Of a DNA stretch of 23,876 nucleotides, positions 7,331 to 16,605 are shown in pieces. The notes below the pieces were generated by a model. The model saw only the letters and a list, made by a program, of their open reading frames with translations. It ran no database searches and was not told the DNA's origin. Numbering within the stretch: the stretch's first letter is position 1; every line of letters starts with the position of its first letter. The DNA comes from JAAZNV01 sp035358315 (GTDB taxonomy: Bacteria > Patescibacteriota > WWE3 > UBA101185 > UBA10185). Position numbers and translations under genes: made by a program. The DNA lies in contig DAOPPB010000013.1 of NCBI GenBank assembly GCA_035358315.1, positions 1 to 23,876 of the forward strand, read 5' to 3'.

Positions 7331-9652
7331 TTACTCTTCCCTATTTCTAGGAAAGTTCTCACCGGCGAAATCCTCAGCATCAAAACCCGGGTCTTTATCC
7401 ATATCTAAGTTATCATCTCCAGGTATATCATCAATTAGCACCTCTCTTCCCCTGCTCCCACTCACCTCCCCCCCGACTATACCCCTCTCTTCCATCATAT
7501 CTATAAGTTTAGCGGCCCTTGCAAAACCTATACTAAGCTTTCTCTGCAAAAGCGACGCAGAGGCTTTCCCAGCCGAAACAACTATAGCCACAGCTTTATC
7601 AAACAGCTCGTCGTTAACGTCTTCTCCCCAGCTGGACTTAACCACCCCTCCTTTTGTTGAAGTAACCGGGGTGTTTAAAACCTCTTCTCTATAATCGGGA
7701 GGAACACCCTGACTCTTTAGGAAATTAACTAAATCGGCAGTTTCCTTCTCTGAAATAAAGGCCCCTTGCAATCTTAATGGCTTCATAGTATCGGGAGGAA
7801 CAAAAAGCATATCACCTTTTCCAAGCAGTTTTTCCGCCCCCGGCTGATCTATTATTACTCTGGAATCAATCTGATTTAAGACCTGAAAGGCTACTCTACA
7901 AGGAATATTAGCTTTTATAAGTCCAGTAATTACTTCGATGGACGGCCTCTGAACCGCTAATACAAGATGGACCCCCGTTGCTCTACCCATTTGAGCCAGC
8001 CTTATTACATTCTTTTCAACTCCTGCCGGATCCTGGAGCATGATGTCACCTAATTCATCAACCACTATAACTATATATGGCATTACCTGAATTCCTGATT
8101 TTTCATTGTATGTATCAATATTTTTAACCCTAGCCTGTTCAAAAAGCCTGTATCTCCTTTCCATCTCTTCAACAGCCCATCTGAAAACAGAAGGAGCTTT
8201 CTCCATGTCGGTAACAACCGGGGTGAGTAAATGAGGAATCCCTTCGTACAATATAAGCTCAACCCTCTTAGGGTCAATTAATATAAATTTCACTTCCTGA
8301 GGAGTAGCTCTAAAAAGCATTGAAAACAAAAGATTATGGATAAAGACAGACTTTCCTGAACCTGTCGTTCCGGCTATAAGAAGATGAGGCATTTTACCTA
8401 TATCGTAAGTTACAACTCTCCCGCCTACATCCTCGCCTAAAGCAACTCCTAACTTTGATTCCAAATTTTTCATCTGCGGAGAGGTTATTAAGGACTTAAA
8501 ATAAACCATGGTTCTTTTGGTATTAGGAACTTCAATCCCTATCAATGACTTTCCGGGGATAGGAGCTTCTATTCTCACAGTTCCGGTGGGAGAAGCAAGA
8601 GCTAAAGCCAGGTTACTTTGGAGGGTAACAATTTTTGCTACATTCGTAACGGACTTCGGCCTTAAGGCATATTGAGTTACAGAGGAACCTACTTTTACGT
8701 TTTCCATATCTACATCAACATCAATACCGAACGATTTCAAAGTTTCTTTTATTATCTTAATTTTTTTATCCAAATCCGAAGTATCAACTACTCTTACCGG
8801 GGGCTCTGCTAATAGATCTTCCGAAGGATAGTTCCATATTCTGTCTGACGGTACAATCGGAGACATTTTTATAGATGCTGGGGGAGCAAGTGTATCAACG
8901 GAGCCGGCTCTCAAATCAGGCAGAGGTTCCGCTTCGGACTGAATCACTTCAAAAATGGATGTCTGTGCAGGTTCTTTTTTCATATCAGAATAGGAAGGAA
9001 CAATGTCATCTCCCGAATCCTCTTCCAAAAGCAAATTTCCTGAAGAGGAATCTATCTCAATCTCGCCGGTATCCTCGGAAATCTTTTTTCTGAAAATATT
9101 TTTCGCACTTTCAAAGAAACTTTTAAGAAACTCATTTTCGGAAAAGAATTCAATCAAATTATTAAAAGAGACGTTAAATATCAAAAACAATGAGCCTATT
9201 ATTGCTAAAATCAAAACAGTAGCAGCTCCGAATTTGCTTATCCCCGAAGAGAGAAATCCTGCTATTTTGTATCCGACCAGACCCCCTCCTTTTCCTTCCA
9301 AAGCTATTTCATAAGCTTCATTGGCATTTCTAAAAATGTGGAGCACCCCGGAAAGAGAAAACAAAAGCAGAAGTAACCCTACAAACACCCTTGCTTCCTT
9401 ATATTTAATGTTTATATGATCAAAAAACAAAATACCGAAGCTCCCCAATATCAGGGGGATCAGCACAGACGACTGTCCGAAATATAATCTCAGAAAATGC
9501 TGAATTTTTGAGTTTAGATCATAAGAAGGGGCAAAAAATGAGACGAGAGTAATAACACACAGCGCCAAAAACACTAAAGATATGATGGACCTTATGGTAT
9601 CCGGTTTTACACCAAATCTTAGTTTGAATTTTTTTCTTCTTCCGCGGGACAT
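7331..9652 (-). CDS. ftsK: DNA translocase FtsK/SpoIIIE
   Basis: 773 residues. Four hydrophobic segments (about 21-40, 61-78, 88-105, 142-165) anchor it in the membrane; a variable acidic/Pro-containing linker spans about 190-285; the alpha/beta motor follows with Walker A G-T-T-G-S-G-K-S (428-435) and Walker B V-I-V-V-D-E (528-533). A C-terminal gamma winged-helix domain (about 679-741, A-S-A-S-L-L-Q-R-K-L-S-I-G-F-A-R-A) normally reads the KOPS orienting sequences. It pumps DNA through the division septum and helps dimer resolution. The last 30 residues are acidic. The linker is short compared with E. coli FtsK, closer to SpoIIIE. Convergent with prfB; own leaderless-type promoter upstream. 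Confidence 0.93.
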   Translation of the reverse strand: MSRGRRKKFKLRFGVKPDTIRSIISLVFLALCVITLVSFFAPSYDLNSKIQHFLRLYFGQSSVLIPLILGSFGILFFDHINIKYKEARVFVGLLLLLFSLSGVLHIFRNANEAYEIALEGKGGGLVGYKIAGFLSSGISKFGAATVLILAIIGSLFLIFNVSFNNLIEFFSENEFLKSFFESAKNIFRKKISEDTGEIEIDSSSGNLLLEEDSGDDIVPSYSDMKKEPAQTSIFEVIQSEAEPLPDLRAGSVDTLAPPASIKMSPIVPSDRIWNYPSEDLLAEPPVRVVDTSDLDKKIKIIKETLKSFGIDVDVDMENVKVGSSVTQYALRPKSVTNVAKIVTLQSNLALALASPTGTVRIEAPIPGKSLIGIEVPNTKRTMVYFKSLITSPQMKNLESKLGVALGEDVGGRVVTYDIGKMPHLLIAGTTGSGKSVFIHNLLFSMLFRATPQEVKFILIDPKRVELILYEGIPHLLTPVVTDMEKAPSVFRWAVEEMERRYRLFEQARVKNIDTYNEKSGIQVMPYIVIVVDELGDIMLQDPAGVEKNVIRLAQMGRATGVHLVLAVQRPSIEVITGLIKANIPCRVAFQVLNQIDSRVIIDQPGAEKLLGKGDMLFVPPDTMKPLRLQGAFISEKETADLVNFLKSQGVPPDYREEVLNTPVTSTKGGVVKSSWGEDVNDELFDKAVAIVVSAGKASASLLQRKLSIGFARAAKLIDMMEERGIVGGEVSGSRGREVLIDDIPGDDNLDMDKDPGFDAEDFAGENFPRNREE

Positions 9653-9659
9653 TATCCTT

Positions 9660-9668
9660 ATAATATCA
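9660..9668 (-). promoter_or_regulatory. Predicted ftsK -10 element (leaderless)
   Basis: On the - strand TGA-TATTAT (extended -10; hexamer 9665-9660) ends 7 bases before the ftsK ATG, so the message should start at or beside the start codon. A -35 is poor. No usual SD spacing is present (AGG lies 4 bases from the ATG). Confidence 0.5.
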
Positions 9669-9696
9669 CAAAGATACCGAATATTAAAAAGATAGA

Positions 9697-9712
9697 TACA
9701 ATTTACATTGTA
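9697..9712 (-). terminator. Weak hairpin at the RNase J stop codon
   Basis: Inverted repeat TACAAT-TTAC-ATTGTA spans the rnj stop codon. On the - strand it is followed a few bases later by five T residues. The stem is only AT-rich 6 bp, so termination would be inefficient at best. Confidence 0.25.
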
Positions 9713-11511
9713 ATAAAATGGACAATTACCATTGGGGTCATTGAGGTTTCTTTTTTCAAAAATCTGTTTATATCACTCTCCAGTTTCCTTTTGAACTCAT
9801 TATGATCCCTCTTATCGTTTTTCGAACTCTTAATTCTCTTCGATATAAATTTTTTAGACCTATCCATTAAATCTTTTGAGTCTTTCACGTATATGAACCC
9901 TCTTGTAATTATTTCCAATTTATCTGCGTGTATTTCCCCGTCTTTTGAAACCGGAATAGCAACTACAAAAACCCCATCATTGCACAACAAGCTTCTGTCT
10001 CTAACAACAAGTGGATTTAATTCATCAACTTTATTGCTGCTGATGTAAACCTGTTTTGTATCATAATGACGACCTTTCTTGGCGCGTCCATTTAAAAACT
10101 CAACTGAATCTCCTTCGAGACATTCAAAAACCCTGTCTTTAGCTATTCCAAGATCCCTAAGCATATTGGTGTAAGCTCTCATTTTTGTTATGTTTCCGCC
10201 GATAGGAATAAAATATTTTGGATTTATCAGCTTAACCATTCTTTCTATATCCCCTCTGACAGCATGTCCTGACACATGAAGATTATTCTGAATTTCACTA
10301 TAAATAACTTCGCAATTCCTCAATATCAGGTTATCCATTACCTTCTCAACCATAATATCCGCTCCAGGAGGATTAGGATCGGCTGAAAAAATCACCATTG
10401 GCTCACCTTTTAATTCTATACACTCGTGCTCTCCTCTGCTCAACCTGTCAAGAGAAGACCCCGGCTGACCATAGCAACCGGCTATAAGATATATCAAACT
10501 GTCTTGAGGATAATTTTTTGCTTCCTCTTCATCTATGAAGAAATCATCTGAAAATGGCAGATATCCAAGTCTTCTTGCGACATCAACCATCTGTTCAATA
10601 GATCTACCGCTTATTACCATTTTTCTGCCAATGACACGGGCTGCATTCATTATCTGATATATTCTGGATATGTTTGAAGACATAGTGGTAACAAAAACCT
10701 GTCTTCCCGAAGCTTTGGAGAAAAGTTCGTGAAAAGTATTGGTCAACGTACTTTCCGATTTTGTATGTCCTTCGGATGTTACCCCCAAGCAATCAGACAC
10801 CAGACACATAACGCCCTCTTTCCCAAGTCTCTCCATGGTATCAACATCGGCGGGTTTATCCAAAACCGGTTTCTCATCAAATTTGTAATCCGCTATATGT
10901 AAAAAAAGCCCTTCGGGAGTTCTGATGGCAAATCCCATTGATTCCGGAATGGAGTGATTGATCCTAAAAGCCGATACTTTAAAATTTCCTAAATCAGCGG
11001 TTCCTGATTCAGGGGTAAAAAGATGGTAACTAAAATTTTTCCCTACCTCGCTAAAACCTTTTTCCGACAACTTTACTTTCAAAAATTCCCCTACCAGCTT
11101 ACTGGCATATATTGGGGTGTTCGGCAGTTCCATAAGCAAATTCGGAACGGCACCTACATGATCTTCATGACCGTGTGTAATAAATAACCCCTTAATTTTG
11201 TAGGAATTCTTAATCAAATATTCAAAATCCGGTATCAAGGTAGAAACACCGGGCATATCAAATATGTCAGGAAAACCTATTCCGCAATCAACAATTATGA
11301 TTTCATCCCCGTACTCATAAACGGTAAGATTTTTGTTAACACTTTCAGTACCTCCTATCATAATAATTTTCAACGGTGTGTTGCCGAAATGTTTTCTTAA
11401 TTCTCTGGAATACATCGGAGAACTTCTATCTAAGGTACCATTTCCGGTTACACTGGCAGTGTTATTAAGTAGATTGGTATCACTAGTTATATTATTTTCA
11501 CTAAAATTCAT
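9703..11511 (-). CDS. rnj: Ribonuclease J
   Basis: 602 residues. A metallo-beta-lactamase/beta-CASP nuclease: H-G-H-E-D-H (113-118), His186 (N-H-S-I-P-E), Asp208 (H-I-A-D-Y-K-F-D) and the late N-N-L-H-V-S-G-H (His412, His416) are the zinc and catalytic motifs; a C-terminal domain follows. It degrades or processes mRNA and rRNA by 5'-3' exonuclease and endonuclease action. The first about 45 residues are an Asn/Ser/Thr-rich extension before the conserved core (L-K-I-I-M-I-G-G); a shorter start at Met33 is possible, but neither has a good SD. It begins 10 bases after the UDG stop, hence probably the fourth gene of the operon starting with the zinc-ribbon gene. Confidence 0.93.
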   Translation of the reverse strand: MNFSENNITSDTNLLNNTASVTGNGTLDRSSPMYSRELRKHFGNTPLKIIMIGGTESVNKNLTVYEYGDEIIIVDCGIGFPDIFDMPGVSTLIPDFEYLIKNSYKIKGLFITHGHEDHVGAVPNLLMELPNTPIYASKLVGEFLKVKLSEKGFSEVGKNFSYHLFTPESGTADLGNFKVSAFRINHSIPESMGFAIRTPEGLFLHIADYKFDEKPVLDKPADVDTMERLGKEGVMCLVSDCLGVTSEGHTKSESTLTNTFHELFSKASGRQVFVTTMSSNISRIYQIMNAARVIGRKMVISGRSIEQMVDVARRLGYLPFSDDFFIDEEEAKNYPQDSLIYLIAGCYGQPGSSLDRLSRGEHECIELKGEPMVIFSADPNPPGADIMVEKVMDNLILRNCEVIYSEIQNNLHVSGHAVRGDIERMVKLINPKYFIPIGGNITKMRAYTNMLRDLGIAKDRVFECLEGDSVEFLNGRAKKGRHYDTKQVYISSNKVDELNPLVVRDRSLLCNDGVFVVAIPVSKDGEIHADKLEIITRGFIYVKDSKDLMDRSKKFISKRIKSSKNDKRDHNEFKRKLESDINRFLKKETSMTPMVIVHFITM

Positions 11512-11521
11512 CGGTATATTC

Positions 11522-12163
11522 TCACAAACCTAAATCCAATTGTCCATCGGGATTTTTATCGGCAAAACCCTTACTTTCCTCAATAGCCCCGGTTTTCAAC
11601 AATTCCTTAGCTTTTTTCAACATATCGGGAATTCTTTCAAAATCCTTTTTAAATTCCAGCAAAACGTCCGAGCTTCTCAAAGCTGCCGCCGGATGGTAAA
11701 CAGGATAGATAAAAAAATCTTTTACCCTGATTAAATTTCCCCTGTCACGGGATATTTTTCCATCCGGATAAAAATAATTCATAGAATATCTTCCGAGCGT
11801 AACTATCATTACCGGAGCAATAATTTTTAACTGCAGGTCAAGGAAAGGGGCACAGGCAGATATTTCGTCGGGTAGAGGCTCCCTATTCTCAGGAGGACGG
11901 TGCTTTATAATATTTCCGATCCACACATCCTCTCTTTTGTAACCTATACTTTCAATGGATGCATCAAGTAATTTTCCGGCTCTGCCTACAAAAGGTCTTC
12001 CCAAAACATCTTCATAAAAACCGGGAGCCTCCCCAACAAAAACTATTTCGGAATTTATATTTCCTTCACCGGGAACAGAATTTTTGCAACCTCTGAACAA
12101 CCTGCACTTGGTACAGGATTTAATATTCGCATCTATCTCATTCATTAATTTTTCTTTTTCCAT
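11522..12163 (-). CDS. Uracil-DNA glycosylase, family 4 (Fe-S)
   Basis: 213 residues. Motif G-E-A-P-G (44-48) and E-D-x-x-G-R-P-F-V-G-R-A-G after it, and the H-P motif at 157-158 (V-Y-H-P-A-A-A-L) are those of family-4/SPO1-polymerase-related UDGs, which remove uracil from DNA as the first step of base excision repair. The [4Fe-4S] ligands of the family are C-x2-C plus two cysteines 16 residues apart; here Cys17, Cys20 and Cys104 are kept but the fourth position is His88 (I-I-K-H-R-P-P). The C-terminal 25 residues are an acidic extension. Starts 18 bases after the Lon-like gene; no SD is visible. Confidence 0.88.
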   Translation of the reverse strand: MEKEKLMNEIDANIKSCTKCRLFRGCKNSVPGEGNINSEIVFVGEAPGFYEDVLGRPFVGRAGKLLDASIESIGYKREDVWIGNIIKHRPPENREPLPDEISACAPFLDLQLKIIAPVMIVTLGRYSMNYFYPDGKISRDRGNLIRVKDFFIYPVYHPAAALRSSDVLLEFKKDFERIPDMLKKAKELLKTGAIEESKGFADKNPDGQLDLGL

Positions 12164-12181
12164 TCTTTATAGCTTATCGAT

Positions 12182-13243
12182 TTATTGAGGAAGATAATAC
12201 TTAAGATTATCGGCTGTTAACACAACTTTTTTACTTTTACCTTCAACAATTTCACGGGCAACTTTTCTGCATATAGCTTCAAGAGTTCTGCCCAAACTTC
12301 TTATTCCGGAATCATATCCAAAAGGTCTTACTATACCCGGCCAAAGATCGGGGTCTATCTCTAACTCGTCCTGACGCAGACCGGATTTGGCTATTATCTG
12401 AGGCATAAGATAATCTCTTGCTATAACTATCTTCTCCTGGTCGGTATAAGAAGGCATTTTTATTATCTCCATTCTATCCATAAGCGCCGCCGATAAAGTC
12501 CCGGTTGTATTTGCAGAACAAACAAACAAAACATTCGACAAATCAATAGGATAATCAACGTAGTAATCTCTAAAAGCTACATTTTGCTTCGGATCCAATA
12601 TCTCAAGAAGTATTGACATAATATCCATTCTTAAACCCTGCTCCCCGCTTACTTTATCAATCTCATCTAAAAGAATGACCGGATTTCTAACACCCGTTCT
12701 TATGAGAGCCTTTACAATCCGTCCCGGCTCTGCTTCGGGAAAGGACTTAGCCCTCCCTCTTAATTCAGTAGATGATCCTAAAGCTCCCATTGAAATTCTT
12801 TCAAATTTCCTCCCCAAAGTTTCCGCAATAGAATAAGCTAATGTGGTCTTACCGACTCCCTGTAAACCTACGAGAAGAATAATAGGAGATTTGGATATGG
12901 CATCCCTATCTCTCTGAGAAAGAAGAATTAAGGTGGAAAGATACTCCAGGATTCTATCCTTCACATATTGCATACCGTAGTGATTTTTATCCAAACTTTC
13001 TTTCGCCTTTTCCAAATCCAGGATATCGGTTGTTTCCGAAACCCACGGTATTGACGTAACCGTCTGGATATATCGCGAAAGTGTATCGAACTCCGTAGCA
13101 TAGTGACCCAAATTAGCCATTATGTTCAACCTATCTACCATTTGATTCAAACGTTCTTTTAGCTCCTCCGGCATACCCTTGGTTTCCTCTATTTTCTTGC
13201 TAAGCGAATTAAGTTCTTTAAATAAAAAATTTGTTTTTTCCAT
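12182..13243 (-). CDS. Lon-like AAA+ ATPase without protease domain
   Basis: 353 residues. Clear similarity to the ATPase part of Lon: the helical I-P-W...D-L-x-x-A-x-x-x-L-D-x-x-H-Y-G segment (66-90), Walker A G-L-Q-G-V-G-K-T (126-133), Walker B V-I-L-L-D-E-I-D-K (189-197), L-L-E-I-L-D-P-x-Q-N (212-221), L-M-D-R-M-E (254-259) and the small domain to residue 350. It ends where the Ser-Lys protease domain of Lon would begin, and the Lon N-terminal substrate domain is replaced by a short helical region (1-60). The stop is a clean TAA and the next gene is UDG, so this is not a split Lon gene. Likely a remodelling ATPase; substrate unknown. Five bases separate it from the zinc-ribbon gene upstream. 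Confidence 0.82.
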   Translation of the reverse strand: MEKTNFLFKELNSLSKKIEETKGMPEELKERLNQMVDRLNIMANLGHYATEFDTLSRYIQTVTSIPWVSETTDILDLEKAKESLDKNHYGMQYVKDRILEYLSTLILLSQRDRDAISKSPIILLVGLQGVGKTTLAYSIAETLGRKFERISMGALGSSTELRGRAKSFPEAEPGRIVKALIRTGVRNPVILLDEIDKVSGEQGLRMDIMSILLEILDPKQNVAFRDYYVDYPIDLSNVLFVCSANTTGTLSAALMDRMEIIKMPSYTDQEKIVIARDYLMPQIIAKSGLRQDELEIDPDLWPGIVRPFGYDSGIRSLGRTLEAICRKVAREIVEGKSKKVVLTADNLKYYLPQ

Positions 13244-13248
13244 ACGCC

Positions 13249-14223
13249 TTATTTAACAACCAAATAAGATTTTCCCGAATCTCTAAAATTTTTAACTACT
13301 GACCTGAATTCATCTGAAAGAGTATCTTTTATAAGATTATCAATAACAATATCTGCATCTGCGTTAATTTTCAACATAAATACCTGTCCTTCCTCGGGAA
13401 GAAAAGGCTTCGCAGATATAAGCAGGGGATGGAGGGAGAGGCTTTTTGAAATTCCGAATTTTGCCATTTTTACCCCTTCTACTAAATCCGGCTCCGAAGA
13501 TATTACCAAAACATCATCTATTAAATCAGTAGAAATACTTTGGTACGTTCTCATTTGCAAAGAAGTATCTTTGGGAAAAACCAGTATTACCCAACCCTCT
13601 TTTGTTCCTTTTTTCGTGTAAAAAGCGGAATAAAAAGATTGAATGTCCTCTTTAAGATTTTCTGTCAAAGTGAAAAACTCCCCTCCCAAAAAGCTGAAGT
13701 ACGGGTTCAAAGTTGAGGAATCATTAAACTCAGTATAAAAATAAATATCATAAGGTACATAATCACGAACATTATTCTGTCCGAAGGCGCCTGAATTTAG
13801 ATTCAGACCCAAATTCACGGAATTTTCCTCTGTTTTATCTCTCTGATTATTTTTCTGCAACTCAAAGGTAATATCTTTTGAAACCGACTCCCTTTTACCA
13901 CCTTTTTCAAAAAAATTCCCGATAAAGTCTGTTCTCTGATTCACAAGAAAAATCACCATTATCACTATCAATACAAAACCGAACAAAAGAACCGGAAGAT
14001 CAGAACGTTCCCTTCTTTTTTTTCTGAAATTTTTGCCGGAAATCTTCTTAGTTTTTATAACATGCCCTCCATTTTTACTAAAAGCAGTTCTATCTCTATC
14101 CTCAACAACCGAGTCTTTCCCGATAGTACGCATATCTTCCGGTAAAACGGAACCGCAATTCTCACAAAAATAAACACTTTCTGATGTAAGACCGTATTTA
14201 CAAAATGGGCAGATTCTTTTCAT
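13249..14223 (-). CDS. Zinc-ribbon single-pass membrane protein
   Basis: 324 residues; family not recognised with certainty. A zinc ribbon opens the protein (C5-x2-C8 ... C20-x2-C23), followed by a basic linker (K-K-R-R-E-R near 68-73), one membrane segment (about 76-95) and a C-terminal region of about 225 residues predicted outside the cell. That region has alternating hydrophobic strands and resembles, loosely, the extracytoplasmic domains of DUF3352-type proteins (inference). The cytosolic zinc ribbon and the gap of 5 bases to the Lon-like gene suggest that it may recruit that ATPase to the membrane. It is the first gene of the zinc-ribbon/lon-like/UDG/rnj series and has its own promoter. 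Confidence 0.7.
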   Translation of the reverse strand: MKRICPFCKYGLTSESVYFCENCGSVLPEDMRTIGKDSVVEDRDRTAFSKNGGHVIKTKKISGKNFRKKRRERSDLPVLLFGFVLIVIMVIFLVNQRTDFIGNFFEKGGKRESVSKDITFELQKNNQRDKTEENSVNLGLNLNSGAFGQNNVRDYVPYDIYFYTEFNDSSTLNPYFSFLGGEFFTLTENLKEDIQSFYSAFYTKKGTKEGWVILVFPKDTSLQMRTYQSISTDLIDDVLVISSEPDLVEGVKMAKFGISKSLSLHPLLISAKPFLPEEGQVFMLKINADADIVIDNLIKDTLSDEFRSVVKNFRDSGKSYLVVK

Positions 14224-14230
14224 CTCAATT

Positions 14231-14236
14231 ATTATA
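14231..14236 (-). promoter_or_regulatory. Predicted -10 box of the zinc-ribbon gene (leaderless)
   Basis: A perfect TATAAT on the - strand ends 7 bases before the ATG (14223), with no SD. A weak -35 (TGGAAT) sits 17 bases further up. The RNA should start at the start codon. Confidence 0.5.
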
Positions 14237-14332
14237 GAGCAGTATTGTCGGCTATTCCAGAACTACAAAATCACAAAAGAAACAAAGGGTTAAAAAGTTA
14301 AAAACTTAAATCCACTTGCTTTTGCTTATTCC

Positions 14333-16561
14333 TTATCTTCTGTTTCTCCTATCTCCGCCCCTTCTATTGCCGCCAAAGGAATTTCTACCTCCCTCGGAGT
14401 TTCTAAACCCGTTGCTTCTGTGATTATTCCTTTCTGTGGGAACATAGTTAGGATCATCAACAGCTCTCTTGGAAAGACTGAACTTCCCCTCATCTCCAAC
14501 ACTGATTATTTTCACAATAACCTTATCACCAACTTTGAGCCAATCTCTTATATCCTTAACATAATCGTTGGTTATCTCACTGATATGAAGAAGTCCGGTT
14601 TTTCCGGGCAATATCTCAACCAGTGCTCCAAAATCCAAAAGCTCTTTTACCGTTCCCTCATAAACATCTCCGGTTTCCAGATTTTTCGTCATTCCGTCAA
14701 TTATCTTAAGGGCCTCTTCGGCTTTCTCTTTATCAATAGAAGATATTACAACTTTCCCATCCTCCTCAATTGAGATTTCCGATTGAGTTTTCTCCTGAAG
14801 CTCCTTTATTATCTTTCCTCCGCTACCTATAACCATTCCAATTTTATCAGGGTCTATATTTATGGTAACGGTCTTGGGAGCATACTTGGATACCTGAGAA
14901 CGCGGCTTATCAATTACTTTTTTCATTTCGTTAAGAACAAACAATCTCCCCTGTTTTGACTGTTCAAGTATCTTCGGAACCACATCCATAGGAATACCTT
15001 TTACCTTAATATCAAGCTGAATAGCCGTAACTCCTTTTTCCGTTCCGGTCATTTTGAAATCCATATATCCGTTTGCGTCTTCCTCACCTGAGAGATCAGT
15101 TAAAACCTGATACCTTGAAAAGGAGTCATCTTCAACAATCAGGCCCATTGCAATACCGCTAACCATCTCTTTAATCGGTACTCCGGCATCCATCAGAGCC
15201 AAAGTCGAACCGCATGTCGACGCCATGGATGAAGAACCGTTGCTGGAAATAATTTCCGATACCAGCATGATTGTGTAAGGAAATTCCTCCTGGCTCGGAA
15301 CAACAGGTCTGAGAGCTTTTTCAGCTATCATTCCGTGTCCGATTTCTCTCGGAGTGGGAGCTCCGAACTTCCCGACCTCCCCTACGCTGTAAGGAGGAAA
15401 ATTATAATAGTGAAGATATCTTTTTCTTCTTTCCCCGTACATGTCCTGGATCAGAAGTTCATCGGAAGGGGAGCCCAGTGTGCATACCGTCAATGCCTGT
15501 GTCTCCCCTCTTGTGAATAAGGCACTTCCATGAGTTCTTGGTAATATTCCGACCTTTATAGTCAAAGGCCTGACTTCATCCATTTTTCTCCCATCAATTC
15601 TCTTCCCACCATCCAAAACTATTTTTCTCATAACATCCTTCTTAACCAACTCAAAGGCAATCTGCATATCGGTTTTTTTGTAAGTTCCCTCGAATTTCTT
15701 AAAAACTTCTTCCTGAAGATCATTAAGTTTATCCGTTACATCTTGTTTTCCTTCTGACAAACCTTTTCCTTTCAGTATTGATTCAATCTCTTCTTTTGTC
15801 ATGTCCGAAACAGCTTTCACAATTTCCTCTGACGGGAATCGTGAAACATATTCATATTTTTCACCCTTGGGGTTTATTTCCTCTACAAAATCTGCTATGA
15901 AATCGTATAAAACCGCTGAATTATCTCTAGCAAAGTTGATGGCATCCAATATTTTTTCTTCGGGCAGAATATTCGCCTCAACTTCGGCAGCCAAAAATCT
16001 TTTATCTTCTCCAACAAAGGAAACCATCATATCCAGGTCGCTCCTCTCATCCAGATCTTTTAGTGATGGAGACAAAACAAATTGATCATCTACCATCCCT
16101 ATTCTTAAAGAAGCTACAGGTCCGTAAAAAGGAATATTGCTTGCCTGTAAACAAGCTGAAGTTGCTATCATACTGAGAAATTCCGGATCAGCGTCCTCGT
16201 CAAGGGAAAGAACGGTTACAACAATCTGAACCTCATCCATATAATCTTTAGGAAATAATGGTCTTATAGCATGATCAATTGATCTTCTCGCTATAACAGC
16301 GTCATCTGTTGCCTTCCCATCTCTTTTAACAAATCGGGAACTTTTAATACTCCCACTGGCGTAAAGCTTTTCCTCGTATTGTACACGCAAGCCCAAAAAA
16401 TCGGCTTCCGTGGAAGGTTCCCCGGAAACTACGGTAACTAAGAGTACAGTGTCTCCATAAGTAGCCTTAACGGCCATATCGGCTCTTAAGGCTAATTCTC
16501 CGGTTTCAAACACAAGTTTTTTACCGGCAAAATTGGTTTCTTTTCTGACAATTTTATTCAT
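14333..16561 (-). CDS. pnp: Polyribonucleotide nucleotidyltransferase (PNPase)
   Basis: 742 residues. Two RNase PH domains with a helical domain between them (R-P-L-F-P-K near 100; the second with G-x-T-Q-A-L-T near 357, S-T-C-G-S-T-L-A-L-M-D-A-G-V-P and M-D-F-K-M-T-G-T), then a KH domain (about 563-631, I-G-S-G-G-K-I-I-K-E-L), an S1 domain (about 632-701) and a short Gly/Arg/Asn-rich tail. It is the phosphate-dependent 3'-5' exoribonuclease that forms a ring trimer and a core part of RNA degradosomes. Downstream of rpsO as in most bacteria, with a terminator-like hairpin in between. A TATAAA ends 8 bases before the ATG, and no SD is visible. Confidence 0.96.
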   Translation of the reverse strand: MNKIVRKETNFAGKKLVFETGELALRADMAVKATYGDTVLLVTVVSGEPSTEADFLGLRVQYEEKLYASGSIKSSRFVKRDGKATDDAVIARRSIDHAIRPLFPKDYMDEVQIVVTVLSLDEDADPEFLSMIATSACLQASNIPFYGPVASLRIGMVDDQFVLSPSLKDLDERSDLDMMVSFVGEDKRFLAAEVEANILPEEKILDAINFARDNSAVLYDFIADFVEEINPKGEKYEYVSRFPSEEIVKAVSDMTKEEIESILKGKGLSEGKQDVTDKLNDLQEEVFKKFEGTYKKTDMQIAFELVKKDVMRKIVLDGGKRIDGRKMDEVRPLTIKVGILPRTHGSALFTRGETQALTVCTLGSPSDELLIQDMYGERRKRYLHYYNFPPYSVGEVGKFGAPTPREIGHGMIAEKALRPVVPSQEEFPYTIMLVSEIISSNGSSSMASTCGSTLALMDAGVPIKEMVSGIAMGLIVEDDSFSRYQVLTDLSGEEDANGYMDFKMTGTEKGVTAIQLDIKVKGIPMDVVPKILEQSKQGRLFVLNEMKKVIDKPRSQVSKYAPKTVTINIDPDKIGMVIGSGGKIIKELQEKTQSEISIEEDGKVVISSIDKEKAEEALKIIDGMTKNLETGDVYEGTVKELLDFGALVEILPGKTGLLHISEITNDYVKDIRDWLKVGDKVIVKIISVGDEGKFSLSKRAVDDPNYVPTERNNHRSNGFRNSEGGRNSFGGNRRGGDRRNRR

Positions 16562-16569
16562 TTTTTTTC

Positions 16570-16575
16570 TTTATA
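16570..16575 (-). promoter_or_regulatory. Possible -10 box of pnp
   Basis: TATAAA on the - strand ends 8 bases before the pnp ATG, the same spacing as in the other leaderless candidates. No extended TGn and no convincing -35, so the call is weak. Confidence 0.3.
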
Positions 16576-16605
16576 GGGGTTGCAATATCAGGAGGATTAA
16601 GATTC

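Noticed and set aside
7323..7694. + strand open frame of 123 codons opposite ftsK
   Set aside because: Ser/Pro-rich shadow of the ftsK C-terminal region, with no SD and no recognisable domain.
11522..13243. A full Lon protease split by a frameshift
   Set aside because: The sequence after the ATPase stop is a complete UDG gene and no Lon protease motif is present in any frame nearby.
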